Part shown: one piece after another, positions 11,422 to 21,632 of the stretch
Position numbering within the stretch: the first letter of the stretch is position 1
How the letters are laid out: every line of letters begins with the position of its first letter
Assembly (NCBI GenBank): GCA_008000375.1
Contig: SMOI01000237.1
Location: 1 to 50,198 of the forward strand
Length of the DNA: 50,198 nucleotides
Source of the DNA: Poteriospumella lacustris
Lineage: Eukaryota; Sar; Chrysophyceae; Chromulinales; Dinobryaceae
Reading direction: 5' to 3'
The notes under the pieces: generated by a model
The model's database searches: none
Told to the model about the DNA's origin: nothing
What the model saw: the letters and a program-made list of their open reading frames with translations, nothing else
Position numbers and translations under genes: made by a program

Positions 11422-12636
11422 ATGCATGAACCAAACGTCTCGTCAGTCATTGGCTTGGTTTGGCCATTGAGCGGGACAACCAAAGCGCTGCTGCTGGGGC
11501 AGCTGATCTCGTTGTTGATAGCGGGGACCGGCGTGTTCGCCACCATCTTGGCCGACAACAACGCCAACTTTCCGTTGTTGTTGAACCTGTTCAATTACTT
11601 CCTTCTGTCGCTGTTTTTGGCGCGAAAAGTGCTGCGCGACAAGAAATCACAGCAGCGGACGGACCTGTCGTCGTTCAACTTGTCGGTGACCGACGACCCG
11701 GTCGAGACGGGCGACCGCGTGTCGCCGTCCGCGCTGCCGCCGCTGCTCGTCAACAAGTGGGTCTACGTCTTCGCCGCGTTTCTCGACGTCGAGGCCAATT
11801 TCCTGGTCCTGCTGGCGTACAACTACACGAACATCACGTCGGTGATGCTGCTGGACTGCTTCACCATCCCCTGCGTCATGGCGCTGTCGTACTTCCTGCT
11901 CGGCTGCCGCTACAAGGCCCGCCACGGCCTTGGGGTCGTCCTGTGCATCGTAGGGCTGATCGTCATCGTGGTGAACGACGTGCTGGACGGCAACACGAAC
12001 AGCCAAGAGAACGCGCTCGTGGGCGACCTGCTCTGCATCGGCGGGTCGATTTTCTACGCGTCGTCGAACGTGATCGAGGAGACGATGGTGAAGTACGTGG
12101 ACAAGGACGAGTACCTGGGCTACGTGGGCGGCTTCGGCGTGGTCATCGCCTTCGTGCAGTGCATGATCTTCGACCTGCACGGGATGCAGCAGGCGCGCTT
12201 CTCGTCGACGGTGCTGCTCGCGATGGTCGGCTTCGTGCTCTGCCTCTTCTTCATGTACACGAACACGACGTCGTACCTGCAGGAGAGCGACGCGACGCTC
12301 TTCAACCTGTCGCTGCTCACGAGCGACGTCTACGCGGTCGTCTTCACGTATTTCTTCGACGGGTACCTCGTCAGCTGGCTGTACTTCGTCGCCTTCGCGC
12401 TGGTCATGTGCGGCTTGCTGCTCTACCACTCGGAGAAGCCGCCGCTGCTGCTGGGCAAAGAGATGGGGCTCGCGGCCGAGCACGTCCCGTCCTTCCTGAC
12501 GCAGTTCGTCGTGCCGCTGTCCTCGCCGGCGGCCGAACGCGACGCGAAGCCGCGCTTCGCCGGCGCCAGCGACGAGCGGGGCCGGGCGCAGTTCCAATAC
12601 AACCCCATCCTCGACCAGTCGCGACACGAGTCGTAG
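11422..12636 (+). CDS. SLC35F1/F2-type drug/metabolite superfamily carrier
   Basis: Intronless, 404 residues, ATG at 11422. About ten hydrophobic segments are visible. Family blocks match SLC35F1/F2/F6 (former DUF914): GQLISLLIAGTGVFATILA (TM1), LLNLFNYFLL, KWVYVFAAFLDVEANFLVLLAYNYT, ITSVMLLDCFTIPCVMALS, VGDLLCIGGSIFYASSNVIEE, YVGGFGVVIAFVQCMIF and FNLSLLTSDVYAVV. It is a membrane protein of the DMT fold; the substrate is not known for most of this subfamily, so no sugar-nucleotide specificity is claimed. The soluble C-terminal tail (about 60 residues) is poorly conserved. It is divergent from XAB2 and convergent with the methyltransferase gene. Confidence 0.9.
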   Translation: MHEPNVSSVIGLVWPLSGTTKALLLGQLISLLIAGTGVFATILADNNANFPLLLNLFNYFLLSLFLARKVLRDKKSQQRTDLSSFNLSVTDDPVETGDRVSPSALPPLLVNKWVYVFAAFLDVEANFLVLLAYNYTNITSVMLLDCFTIPCVMALSYFLLGCRYKARHGLGVVLCIVGLIVIVVNDVLDGNTNSQENALVGDLLCIGGSIFYASSNVIEETMVKYVDKDEYLGYVGGFGVVIAFVQCMIFDLHGMQQARFSSTVLLAMVGFVLCLFFMYTNTTSYLQESDATLFNLSLLTSDVYAVVFTYFFDGYLVSWLYFVAFALVMCGLLLYHSEKPPLLLGKEMGLAAEHVPSFLTQFVVPLSSPAAERDAKPRFAGASDERGRAQFQYNPILDQSRHES

Positions 12637-12693
12637 CTCCGCCTGTCAGTACCGCCGCCGAGGTGGCCCGCGTCGTAGCGTCGTAGCGTCGTT

Positions 12694-12701
12694 TGTACAT
12701 A
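12694..12701 (+). promoter_or_regulatory. UGUACAUA octamer after SLC35F stop
   Basis: TGTACATA lies 58 bases after the stop, within TTGTACATAGA. The same string follows the HECT gene. It is a candidate PUF site or UGUA polyadenylation element. Confidence 0.4.
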
Positions 12702-12749
12702 GAAGCCCTGTTGCCGTGTAAGTAGTCGTAGATCGTTAATGTGGCGTTA

Positions 12750-13628
12750 TCACTGCATCTCCTGCAGAAACCGCAGCGCCTCTTCCAGTGTGATAAAGCC
12801 GGGGCGGCTCAGGGGCGGCTCGAAGCGGCCGAGGTCCTCGAGGAACAGCGAGAAGTCGTACTCCAGCGCCGGGTCGAACATCGCCTCGAACGCCCGCTTC
12901 AGCGGCAGGCCGCCGTCCGCGTCAGACAACGACGCAAACTCCGTTCGCAGCTGCATCTCCATGTAGGGCGTCAGCAGCGGGTTCTCCGTTTGGTAGTGCT
13001 GATCCAGCGTGTCGCTCTCGAGCTCGGCGAAGCGTCGCCGGTCGAACGCCGCCGACGGACTCCGCCGAAGAAGCGTCACGCTGCAGTGCGACGCTTTGCC
13101 GTTGAGCACCATGGGCTCTGCGAGGAGCAGCTCCAGGCCCGAGAAGGGGTTGCCGAAGTAGTTCTTCATGAAGTCGACGGCGTGGATCGAGAAGAGCAGG
13201 TAGACGCCGTCGGCGCGCAGGAGGCGGAAGACGTTCTCGACCATTTGCGCCACGGACCCTTCGACCAGCAGCGCGTCGTACGTCCCTTTGTCCAAGATGA
13301 TGTCGAACGAGTCAAAGCGCACCGCCGCGGGCTCGTCCTCCGTCAGAATGTCCAGCACCTCGTAGCGGTTGCGCGAGGCGGGGAACTGCCTCCGCAAGTG
13401 CCGCACACACGCCTCGTCGTAGTCGGTGCACGTTATATCGAGGGAAGGAAAGTCGCTCGATAGCTTCTCTGACAGGCCCGAGGTCCCGCAGCCAATCTCC
13501 AGAACCTGCAGCGATGGCGTCGCCTGCGCCCGCCGCACGGATCGGTGATACTTCAGCGTCCACTCGAAATACTCGCGTATTTCCTCGTAGCTGGCGATCC
13601 ACTCAAAGCTCCCCACCTTTGTCTCCAT
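12750..13628 (-). CDS. Class I SAM methyltransferase, EEF1A-KMT4/METTL13-like
   Basis: Intronless, 292 residues, ATG at 13628. Rossmann motif I is LEIGCGTSG at residues 43-51, the acidic motif II follows in TCTDYD, and the post-I/IV region contains DKGTYDAL (113-120), a signature shared with METTL13 and EEF1AKMT4 lysine methyltransferases that modify elongation factor 1A. These enzymes transfer a methyl group from S-adenosylmethionine to a lysine. The last 90 residues, including the acidic FDPALEYDFSLFLEDLGRF and an ITLEEALRFL helix, are beyond the usual core and I do not recognise them. It could instead methylate another protein. It converges with SLC35F (113 bp apart) and diverges from PPCS. 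Confidence 0.8.
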   Translation of the reverse strand: METKVGSFEWIASYEEIREYFEWTLKYHRSVRRAQATPSLQVLEIGCGTSGLSEKLSSDFPSLDITCTDYDEACVRHLRRQFPASRNRYEVLDILTEDEPAAVRFDSFDIILDKGTYDALLVEGSVAQMVENVFRLLRADGVYLLFSIHAVDFMKNYFGNPFSGLELLLAEPMVLNGKASHCSVTLLRRSPSAAFDRRRFAELESDTLDQHYQTENPLLTPYMEMQLRTEFASLSDADGGLPLKRAFEAMFDPALEYDFSLFLEDLGRFEPPLSRPGFITLEEALRFLQEMQ

Positions 13629-14148
13629 GTTTCACGTCTGTAACACTCGCATACAAGGTGCGGATGGCCCAAACAAGAGGCCTAATGACGAATCTCCGGT
13701 CACGTCGAAGTCGACGACGACACGCGATTGGCACTGTACGTAAGTGACCACAACTGCATCACTACTATGCTACATTTGTGCATTAAGGAGGAGATTCAGT
13801 GGTACATGTGTCCGAAGGACGCCAGGAAAAAGCGTTTCATTTTTGGGTGTCGACGCAGCGGCGGAGGCGACGGCGGCGTCGGCGGCGTCGCGGCCGTCGC
13901 GTTCACAATTCAATCGCCGCCCGCGTCGACACCGGCAGCGAACTCTCCAGCTCAGTGCCACCAGCTGTTGGCCCTTTTCGAATCCGCTTTCTGGTCGCTC
14001 TGGTCGCTGTTTTCGCCGCCACCGCCGAGCGCAACGCTATTTACGTTCGACCGGCGAGTTACGCGCCTGCACAACCCGCCGCACCGTCTACGAAGGACAC
14101 GTCCGCCGTCGCAACCGTCGCAATCGCAATCAACAGTTAACTGTTACA
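13629..14148. promoter_or_regulatory. Divergent intergenic region, methyltransferase / PPCS
   Basis: A 520-bp gap between two ATGs. It contains GGCGGCGTCGGCGGCGTCG-type trinucleotide runs near 13861-13890 and an AACAGTTAACTG palindrome at 14131-14142, just before the PPCS start. The frame into PPCS is open upstream, but that part does not resemble the family. Confidence 0.4.
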
Positions 14149-15509
14149 ATGGTCGAAGCCAAAATCGAAAAGTCGCTCGACGAGGTGGCGCTCTTCCTCA
14201 GTCGGCTGCAGTACAACGCGCAGCCCATCGCGCTGGTCACCTCCGGCGGCACGCGCGTGCCCCTCGAGAAGAACATGGTGCGCTTCCTCGACAACTTCAG
14301 CGGCGGCGACCGCGGGGCCACCAGCGCCGAGTACTTCTTGGCGCGCGGCTACGCGGTGATCTTCGTGCACCGCGCGGGCAGCAAGACGCCGCTGTCGCGC
14401 GCCTTCGCCCGCGCCGTCTCCGACCGCGTCGACGACAAACTCATCCGCAAACTCGTCTGCCGCGACGAGCTGCAGCAGGCGTCGCTGCACATCGCGCCCG
14501 TCGCGCACGAGGTGATTCTGCAGGAGGCGCACCTGGCGCGCAAGGGCGTGTCGCAGGGCCACCTGCTGATCACCGACTTCGTCACGCTGCAGGACTACCT
14601 CTTCCTGCTCGAGCGGCTGTCGCAGCTGCTGTCGCCCTTCGGCCCGCGCGTCTGCCTCTTCCTGGCGGCGGCGGTGTCCGACTTCTACATCCCCGACGAA
14701 CAGGTACGTGGCCCCCGCCCCCGCCCCCGCCCCCGCCGCGCCGTCGCTCACGCGTCTGTCGCGCGCCGCAGATGGAGACGCACAAGATCCAGTCGAGCAG
14801 CGGCAACCTGACGCTGGAGCTGCAGCAGGTGCCGAAGCTGCTGGGCAGCGTCACGGCGCTGTGGGCGCCGCACGCGTTCGTCGTCTCGTTCAAACTCGAA
14901 ACGGACGCGGCGATGCTGCGCGGCAAGGCCGAGGCCGCGCTGCAGAAGTACCGCGTGCACCTCGTCGTGGCCAACCTGCTGCAGACGCGCAAGGACGTCG
15001 TCTACCTCGTGTCGCCGCCGCGGCGCGACGGCTTCGGCCTCGCGCAGGCGGCGCCCGGCGAAGCGTCGACGCTGGAGGAGGTGCGGCGGCCGGCGGAGGC
15101 GCGCTGCATCGAGGCGCGGCTCGTGGAGCAGGTGACGCTGCGCCACCTGTCGTTCCTCATGGCCGAGTACCAGGGCTTCCACCTGCAGCACCACGAGCCC
15201 GCCGAGGACGTGTCGGCCCTCCAGGCGGTGGCCGCGCTGCGCCGCGAGTTCGCCGAGCTGGCGCCGTCGCGGCGGTTTCCGCTGCAGCTGCGCCAGTACC
15301 TCGCGCAGCTGGACCAGCACTGGGACGCGCTGACGCGGCCGGCGATGACGCGACCGCGCACGCTGACGCAGACGGAGGAGGAGGAGGAGCGCGACTACAC
15401 GGGCCTCGTCGTGAACTACGGCCGCCTGGGCCTCTGGGCGGGGCTCTTCGCGGCCGCCGCTGCGTTTCTGTCGGCGTCCGCGGCCACTGCGGCGCGCGGC
15501 CGGCGATAA
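14149..15509 (+). CDS. PPCS: Phosphopantothenoylcysteine synthetase with C-terminal membrane tail
   Basis: Second enzyme of CoA synthesis from phosphopantothenate: ligates cysteine to 4'-phosphopantothenate using ATP or CTP. Exons are 14149-14703 and 14772-15509 (68-bp intron, donor GTACGT), 430 residues. Core motifs match the eukaryotic enzyme: ALVTSGGTRVPLE, VRFLDNFSGGDRGATSAE, LFLAAAVSDFYIP, then across the intron HKIQSSSG, KLLGSVTALWAP, FVVSFKLETD and VVANLLQTR. Human PPCS is about 311 residues; here about 110 extra residues follow, ending in LGLWAGLFAAAAAFLSAS and a basic RGRR tail, which looks like a tail anchor. The ATG at 14149 is placed 22 residues before the first core motif. Confidence 0.93.
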
Positions 15510-15510
15510 G

Positions 15511-15570
15511 ACGCCACCAGAGGCCGCCAGAGGCCACCAGAGGCCGCCAGAGGCCACCAGAGGCCGCCGC
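15511..15570. repeat. 20-bp tandem repeat between PPCS and RPUSD
   Basis: About three copies of a unit GCCACCAGAGGCCGCCAGAG fill the short gap between two convergent stop codons. Confidence 0.85.
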
Positions 15571-15597
15571 TGTAACCGTTAACCGTTGACCGCGGCG

Positions 15598-16698
15598 CTA
15601 CGCCGCCTCTTCGAACTGCCGCCGCTGCGCCTGGCGGAAGGCCTCGTAGTACGGCGGCTCGGCGATCTCCACGTGCAGCACGTCCTCGTCGCGCCCCTGC
15701 GCGCGCAGCGCCGCGATGAGCCGCTCCGCCGTCGACAGCGCCGCGTCGCCGTCGTCGCTGCGCACGCCGCCCGCGACGGCGCTCGCGGCGGGCGGCTGCT
15801 CGTCACCCGGCGCCGCGGCCGGATCGGCGACGCGCGCGTCGTCTTCGTCGTCGTCCGCGTCGCTGTCGTCGCCGCGCGCGGCGTCGGAGGCGAGCGCCTC
15901 GGCCGCGAGGAGGTGTCGCGGGTGCGGCAGCGTCGCGGCCACCGACCACAGAAACAGCTGCGGGTAGTCGCGGCTCCAGCGCAGCGCCGAGGCGTAGCGC
16001 CGGTCGCCGATGATCGGACAGCCCAGCGCCTGCATGTGGCGGCGCAGCTGGTGCTTGCGCCCCGTGACGGGCCACAGCGCCACCGTCGTCACGGCGCCGT
16101 ACGCGCGGCTCGGCGTCTCGTCGACGACGACGAAGCGCGTCACGGCCGCCTGGCCGCTGAGCGGCAGGTCCACGACGCCGCGCGGCTGCGGCAGGCGGCC
16201 CTGCACGATGGCCAAGTAGCGCTTGGCCACCTGGCGCAGGCGGAAGGCGCCGCGCAGCGCGCGCTCGGCCGCCAGCGTCTTGGCGCAGACGAGCAGCCCG
16301 CCGGTGAGCGCGTCGAGGCGGTGGCACGGCGTCGCGCGGCGATAGCCGCAGTGCCGCACGTCGTGCTCGGCGATGCGCAGCGCCGGGTGGTTGTGCACGG
16401 TGAGCCCGCCGCGCGTGCCCATCGTGGGCAGCCCCTGCGGCTTGACGATGACGCGGCACCACGCGTCCTCGTGCGCCACGCGGATCTCCTCCGCCACCGG
16501 CACCGTCGCCGCGATGTCCACACCCGACGCGGCCCCCGCGTCGCCCTCCACGTGGCGGTTGCGCAGGTGGATGAAGAGCAAGTTGCGCGAGGGGAACGAG
16601 TCGCCGCAGCGCTCGCACGTGAGCGACGGCTTCTTCGGCGCCGGCTGCTCGGCGGGCTCGCTGGGCGCCTCCTCTGTGTCTGCAAGGCTCCGCTTCAT
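15598..16698 (-). CDS. RluA-type RNA pseudouridine synthase with N-terminal C2H2 finger
   Basis: Intronless, 366 residues from the first ATG at 16698. A C2H2 finger occupies residues 28-49 (C28, C31, H44, H49). The catalytic domain follows: the HRLD motif at 126-129 supplies the catalytic Asp129, with TGGLLVCAKT after it, KRYLAIVQG, and the RluA C-terminal block GRKHQLRRHM..LGCPIIGDRRY. The enzyme isomerises uridine in rRNA, tRNA or mRNA. The tail after residue 250 is acidic (DDSDADDDEDD) and low-complexity, ending in a conserved-looking helix. RPUSD-like proteins rarely carry a zinc finger, so the finger may guide RNA binding. The target RNA cannot be inferred. Confidence 0.87.
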   Translation of the reverse strand: MKRSLADTEEAPSEPAEQPAPKKPSLTCERCGDSFPSRNLLFIHLRNRHVEGDAGAASGVDIAATVPVAEEIRVAHEDAWCRVIVKPQGLPTMGTRGGLTVHNHPALRIAEHDVRHCGYRRATPCHRLDALTGGLLVCAKTLAAERALRGAFRLRQVAKRYLAIVQGRLPQPRGVVDLPLSGQAAVTRFVVVDETPSRAYGAVTTVALWPVTGRKHQLRRHMQALGCPIIGDRRYASALRWSRDYPQLFLWSVAATLPHPRHLLAAEALASDAARGDDSDADDDEDDARVADPAAAPGDEQPPAASAVAGGVRSDDGDAALSTAERLIAALRAQGRDEDVLHVEIAEPPYYEAFRQAQRRQFEEAA

Positions 16699-17065
16699 CT
16701 TTAAACGGCAGCTGTCGAGGTCCAATCGAATGTGGCGCGAGCTGCGAGCGGCGATCGACGGCGACGGCGACGGCGACGTCGATGGCGACCGACAATGGTA
16801 CAATGATCCCCAAATGATAGCTGTAATAGAGCGAATATAGCAGAGACGTTAGTACCATGTGCATACTCGGAGGAGGCGGTCGCTGTGAGCCCCACGATGC
16901 TCCGCGAGTCCCAGCGAAGCTCGACGAGGCCCAAAATCACGACGAAGAGCTCGCCACGGCGGTGATAGCGACCGAAAGCGAAGCGCCGAGCGACGCGGCG
17001 ACGGGACTCTCGACGTACACAGAAGGTCCTCACTGATGCATTATTTACAGTATCCAATATGCACA
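16699..17065. other. Intergenic region between RPUSD and ABCA (same strand)
   Basis: A 367-bp gap: promoter side of the pseudouridine synthase and 3' end of the ABC transporter. There are (GGCGAC)n-type runs at 16756-16785. No gene is seen. Confidence 0.5.
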
Positions 17066-20000
17066 TTATGTACAAGAAGCGACCGGGTCGTCGGCGTCGT
17101 CGGCGTCGGCGGCGGCGGCGGCGGCGTCGTCGAGGAGCAGCGCGAGCGCCTCTTCGAGGTCCATGTCGCGGAAGGCGAAGCGCTCGACGCGCCGCGCGGC
17201 GGCCGCTGCCAGTGCAGCAGCAGCGCCCAGAGCCGCAGCTTCGCGCGGTTCACCGCGACGGCGGCGTCGGCGGCGTCCGGCGCCGCGCGGAACGCGACGC
17301 GCCACAGGCGGCCGGGCGCGTACTCGACGCAGCGCACGACGCGGACGACGTCGGCCGCGCAGCTGCGCAGGCCGCGCAGCACGTCGGCGGCGCGCGTCTG
17401 TCGCAGGCGGCGCTCGGCCGCGTCGACGTCGACGACGGCGTCGGCGCCGGGCAGCTGAAACGGTCGATGCGAGCGGCAGCCGCCGCCGGCGGCGTCGGTG
17501 TCAGCGTCGGCCAGCGCCACGTCGAGCGTGAAGAAGCCGCGCACGAGGCGCGCGAACTGCGCCGCGGGCACGTCGCAGCGCAGGCGGCCGCGCTCGAGCA
17601 GCAGCACGCGCTCGCACAGCCGCAGACACTCGTCGACGCGGTGCGACGCCAGCAGCAGCGCCGGCCGCCCCTCGTCGCCTGCAGCAGCGCCGGCGGCGAG
17701 GTGGTCGACGATGGCGGCGGCCGCGACGGGGTCGACGCCGCTGGTGACCTCGTCGAGCAGCAGGCAGCGCGGCCGCGCCAGCTGCGCCAGCGCCAGCGCC
17801 ACCTTCTTCCGCGTGCCGCCCGACAGCCGCGCCAGCGGGTAGCGCAGGTAGCGGCGCGGCACGAGGCCGCCGCCCAGCGCCGCGGCGTCGTCGGCGTCGT
17901 CGGCGGCGCGCAGGCCAGCAGCCGCCGGTGCAGCGCGACGAGGTCGGCGACCGTCAGCGCCGCCGGCCACGGCGGCTCCTGCGCCACGTAGCCGACGACG
18001 GGGCGCGCGTCGCCCGGCGCCGCGGCGCGAAGCGCAGCGCGCCCGCCAGCGGCTCGGCGCGCGGCTCCTGCGCCGCGAGCGCCGCGAAGAGCGTCGACTT
18101 GCCGCCGCCGTTGGCGCCGAGCAGCGCGACGCGTTCGCCCGGCGCCACGCGCAGCGTCACGTTCGCCAGCGACAGCCGCCGCGTCGGCGACTCGTCGCCG
18201 TCCGCGTCGCCGTCCGCCGCCGACGAGTCGCCGACGCAGACGTCGTCGGCGCGCAGCAGCCACCGCCGCGGCGCCAGCTCCACGTCGCCGTCGCCGTCTG
18301 CGGCCTCGACGGCGGCAGCGTGGCGGCTGCGACGCGGCGAGGCGCTGCGCCGCGGCGTAGGCGGCGGGCGTCACGAGCGGGAACAGCGGCTGCCGGTGCG
18401 GCGCGGGCAGCCGCCAGCGCCGCCACAGCGACGCGTCGTCGGCGGCGTCTCGGCGGCGGCGGCGGGGCGCCAGAGGCCGAGCGCGCGCAGCTCCGCGGCG
18501 CTGGCGACGAGGTGCAGCTGCTGCGCCCAGCGCGCGCGCCACAGCCGCGTCGCCCAGCGGCGCAGCGCGCGGCGCGCGGCCTCGCCGCCGAGCAGCGCGA
18601 CGCCGCCCGCCGCGCCTGCAGCCACAGCAGCCGCTCGCAGTCGGCGCGCGCCGCGCGAGCGGCGGCCGCCGCGTGCGTCGCAGCCGGCGCCGCCGCCGCG
18701 GCGAACTGCGGCCACAGCGCCGCGAGCAGCGCGTACGCGGGCGACGCGCAGCGCGCGACGGCGTCGACGGCGCGCGCGGCGGCGACGTGTCGCTGGCGGT
18801 CGACGAAGAGCTTCAGCGGCAGCGGCGCGCCCGCCGTCGCCAGCAGCGCCAGCAGTTGGCTCAGCGTCGCGTCGCGCGACGGCGCCAGCGCCGCGAGCGA
18901 CGTCGCCGTCTGCGCCGCGGCGAAGGCGACGAGCAGCCGCAGCAGCGGCGCGACGCCCTCGTCGGGCGGCACGAAGAAGCGGCGCAGCGGGTCGCCGCCC
19001 GCCGCCAGCGCCAGCGCCGCCAGCGCCAGCGTCGCCGCCAGCGCCGCCGCCTCCGCCGCCCACTGCGCCGCGGCGACTTCGGCGGGCGCCGCCAGCGCCG
19101 TCGTCAGCGCCGCCGTCGCGCCGCAGCGCGCAAGCGTCGCGCCGCGCGGACGCTCGGCACCGCCGCCAGCAGCAGCGCGAGCGCGCGAGGACGGCGCCCA
19201 GCGCGCCGCGCTGCAGCGCCGCGGCGCCGAGCGCGTCGGTCTCCGGCAGCGGCCAGCTGCGCAGCCGGTACGCGGCCGGCGGCGCGCCCCCGTCGCCGTC
19301 GCCCTCGTCGTCGTCGTCTGCGGCGGCGGCGGCGGGCAGCAGCGTCTTGAGGAACAGCGGCGCCGCGTGGTCGGCGGTCACGTTGCTCAGCAGCGTCGCC
19401 CCGTCGCCAGCGCCACCGACTGCGACACCCACAGCGACAGCGACCCGTTCGCCGCCCGCCGCAGCGACACGCGGAACGCGCCGGCGTCCACCACGCGACA
19501 CACGTCGCCGTCACCGTCGCCCGCCGCAGCCGCCGCCGCCGCCGCCGACGCGTCGCCGTCGCGTCGTCGTCGTCGTCGTCGTCGTCGCCGTGCGCCTCGT
19601 CGTCGTCGTGCGCCGCGGCGGGGTCGCCGCCGGTGTCGCGACACAGCGCGCGCCACGCGTCGCCGGCGTCGCCGTCGCGTCGCCCGTCGCGGCGGGCGGC
19701 AGCGCGGGCAGCGGCAGGACGAAGCGCGCGACGAGCCAGCGGCGCAGGTCGTCGCCGCGCACGAGCGCGCCCCAGCGCGGCGCGTCGTGCGCGTAGAACT
19801 GGCGGCGCAGGCGGCGCCACAGCGCGTCGCTGCTGCGCGCCGCGCTGCGCGTCACGCGGCCCGCGGCGCTGCGCCGCGCGAGCAGCGCCGCGGCGGCCGT
19901 CGCGTTGGCCGCGTGCGGCGCGGCGAAGAGCACTTCGCCGAGGCCGCCGCGCGTCAGCGCCGCCGCCGACACGTCGATCGGCGGGTACCGCGCGTCGCGA

Positions 20001-21596
20001 CACGCCGCCGCGACGCAGAGCAGCGCCGCCGCCGGCAGCAGCAGCGTCGCCAGCTGCGCGCGCCACTCGCGACGCCACAGCGCCACGCGCAGCCCGACGA
20101 CCGCCGCGACGCGCCGCGCGCTGCGCCACGCGCGCGACGCGACGTCGTCGGCGACACGCGGCGCGACACGCGGCGCCTGCGTCGGCGGCGTCGGCGGCGG
20201 CGGCGGCGGTCGGCGGGACGCGTCGTGTGTCGCGTCGGTGCTGCCGTAGCCGCCGCGTGTCGCGTCCGTCGCCGGTGTCGCAGCGTGTCGCGGTGCCGTG
20301 TCCCGCGGCGGTGTGTCCCGCGGTGTGTCGCGCGGTGTGTCGTAGAGCGCGCAGATGGCCTCGAAGACCGACGGATGCGACAGGCGCCAGCCGCGACACA
20401 CTCGTCGGTGTCGCCGTCGGTGTCGTCGCGCAGCGCGCGCAGCACGTCGCCGGCCGCGGCGGGCGGCACCGCGAGCAGCGCCAGCGCCGCCTCGTCGCCG
20501 TCGTCGCGCGGTCGCAGCCGCCAGCGCCGCAGCGTCGCGTCGCCGAAGCGCCGCCGCAGTCGCTCGAGCGCCGCCGCCGCGTCACGCGCAGCTCCGCCGC
20601 CACCTCCGCCGCCTCCGACGGCGACACCGACGGCGACACCGACGGCGACACCGACGGCGACACCGGCGGCGACACCGACGGCGACACGGCGGCGACACCG
20701 ACGGCGACACCGGCGGCGACACCGGCGGCGACACCGACGGCGACACCGGCGGCGACACCGGCGGCGACACAGCGACGACGGCGGCGTCGCCGGTGTCGCG
20801 GAGGTGTCGCGCGGCCTGCGCGCGGGCCACGACGACGGCGGCGTCGTCGTCGAGGTCGAGGCGGCCGTGGCGCAGGAGCCAGAGGCGGTCGGCGAGCACG
20901 TCGACGTCGTCGCGGTGGTGCGACGAGAGCAGCACCGCCGCCGCCGCCCGCCGCCGCAGCAGCGCGCGCCGGATCACCTCGCGCGACGCCGCGTCGCAGC
21001 CGCTCGTCGGCTCGTCCAGCACGAGCACGTGCGGCGCGCCCAGCAGCGCCAGCGCCAGCGTCAGGCGGCGCCGCATGCCGCCCGACAGCGCCGCGGGCGC
21101 CAGGTGGCGCTGCGGCCACAGCCGCAGCTCGCGCAGCAGCGCGTCGCCCTCCGCCTGCGCGCGCGCCTCGGCGGCCGCCTCGTCGCCGTCGGCGTCGAAG
21201 CCGCGCGCCAGCCGCGCCACGAGCCGCACGTGCTCGCGCGCGGTGAGCTGCGCGAAGAGCGCGTCGCTCTGCGGGCACCAGCCGATCGCGCGGCGCCGCG
21301 GCGCGCAGCGCACGAACACGTCGCCGTCGTGGCGCGCGTCGAGGCCGGCCAACAGGCGCAGCAGCGTGCTCTTGCCCTCGCCGTTGCCGCCCAGCAGCAG
21401 CGTCACGCAGCGGCCGCGCAGCGCCGTCGTCAGGCGCCGCAGCACCGACAGCGACCCGCCGCCCGCCGGGTGCGCGTACGTTTTGCTCAGCGCGCGCAGT
21501 GCCAGCCAGCCGCCCGCCCAGCCGCCGCCGTCGCCGCTCTCCACCTCCACGCGAAGCCGTCGCCGCCGCCGCCGTCGTCGCTGGCGCCGTCCGCCG

Positions 21597-21632
<36 letters not shown>

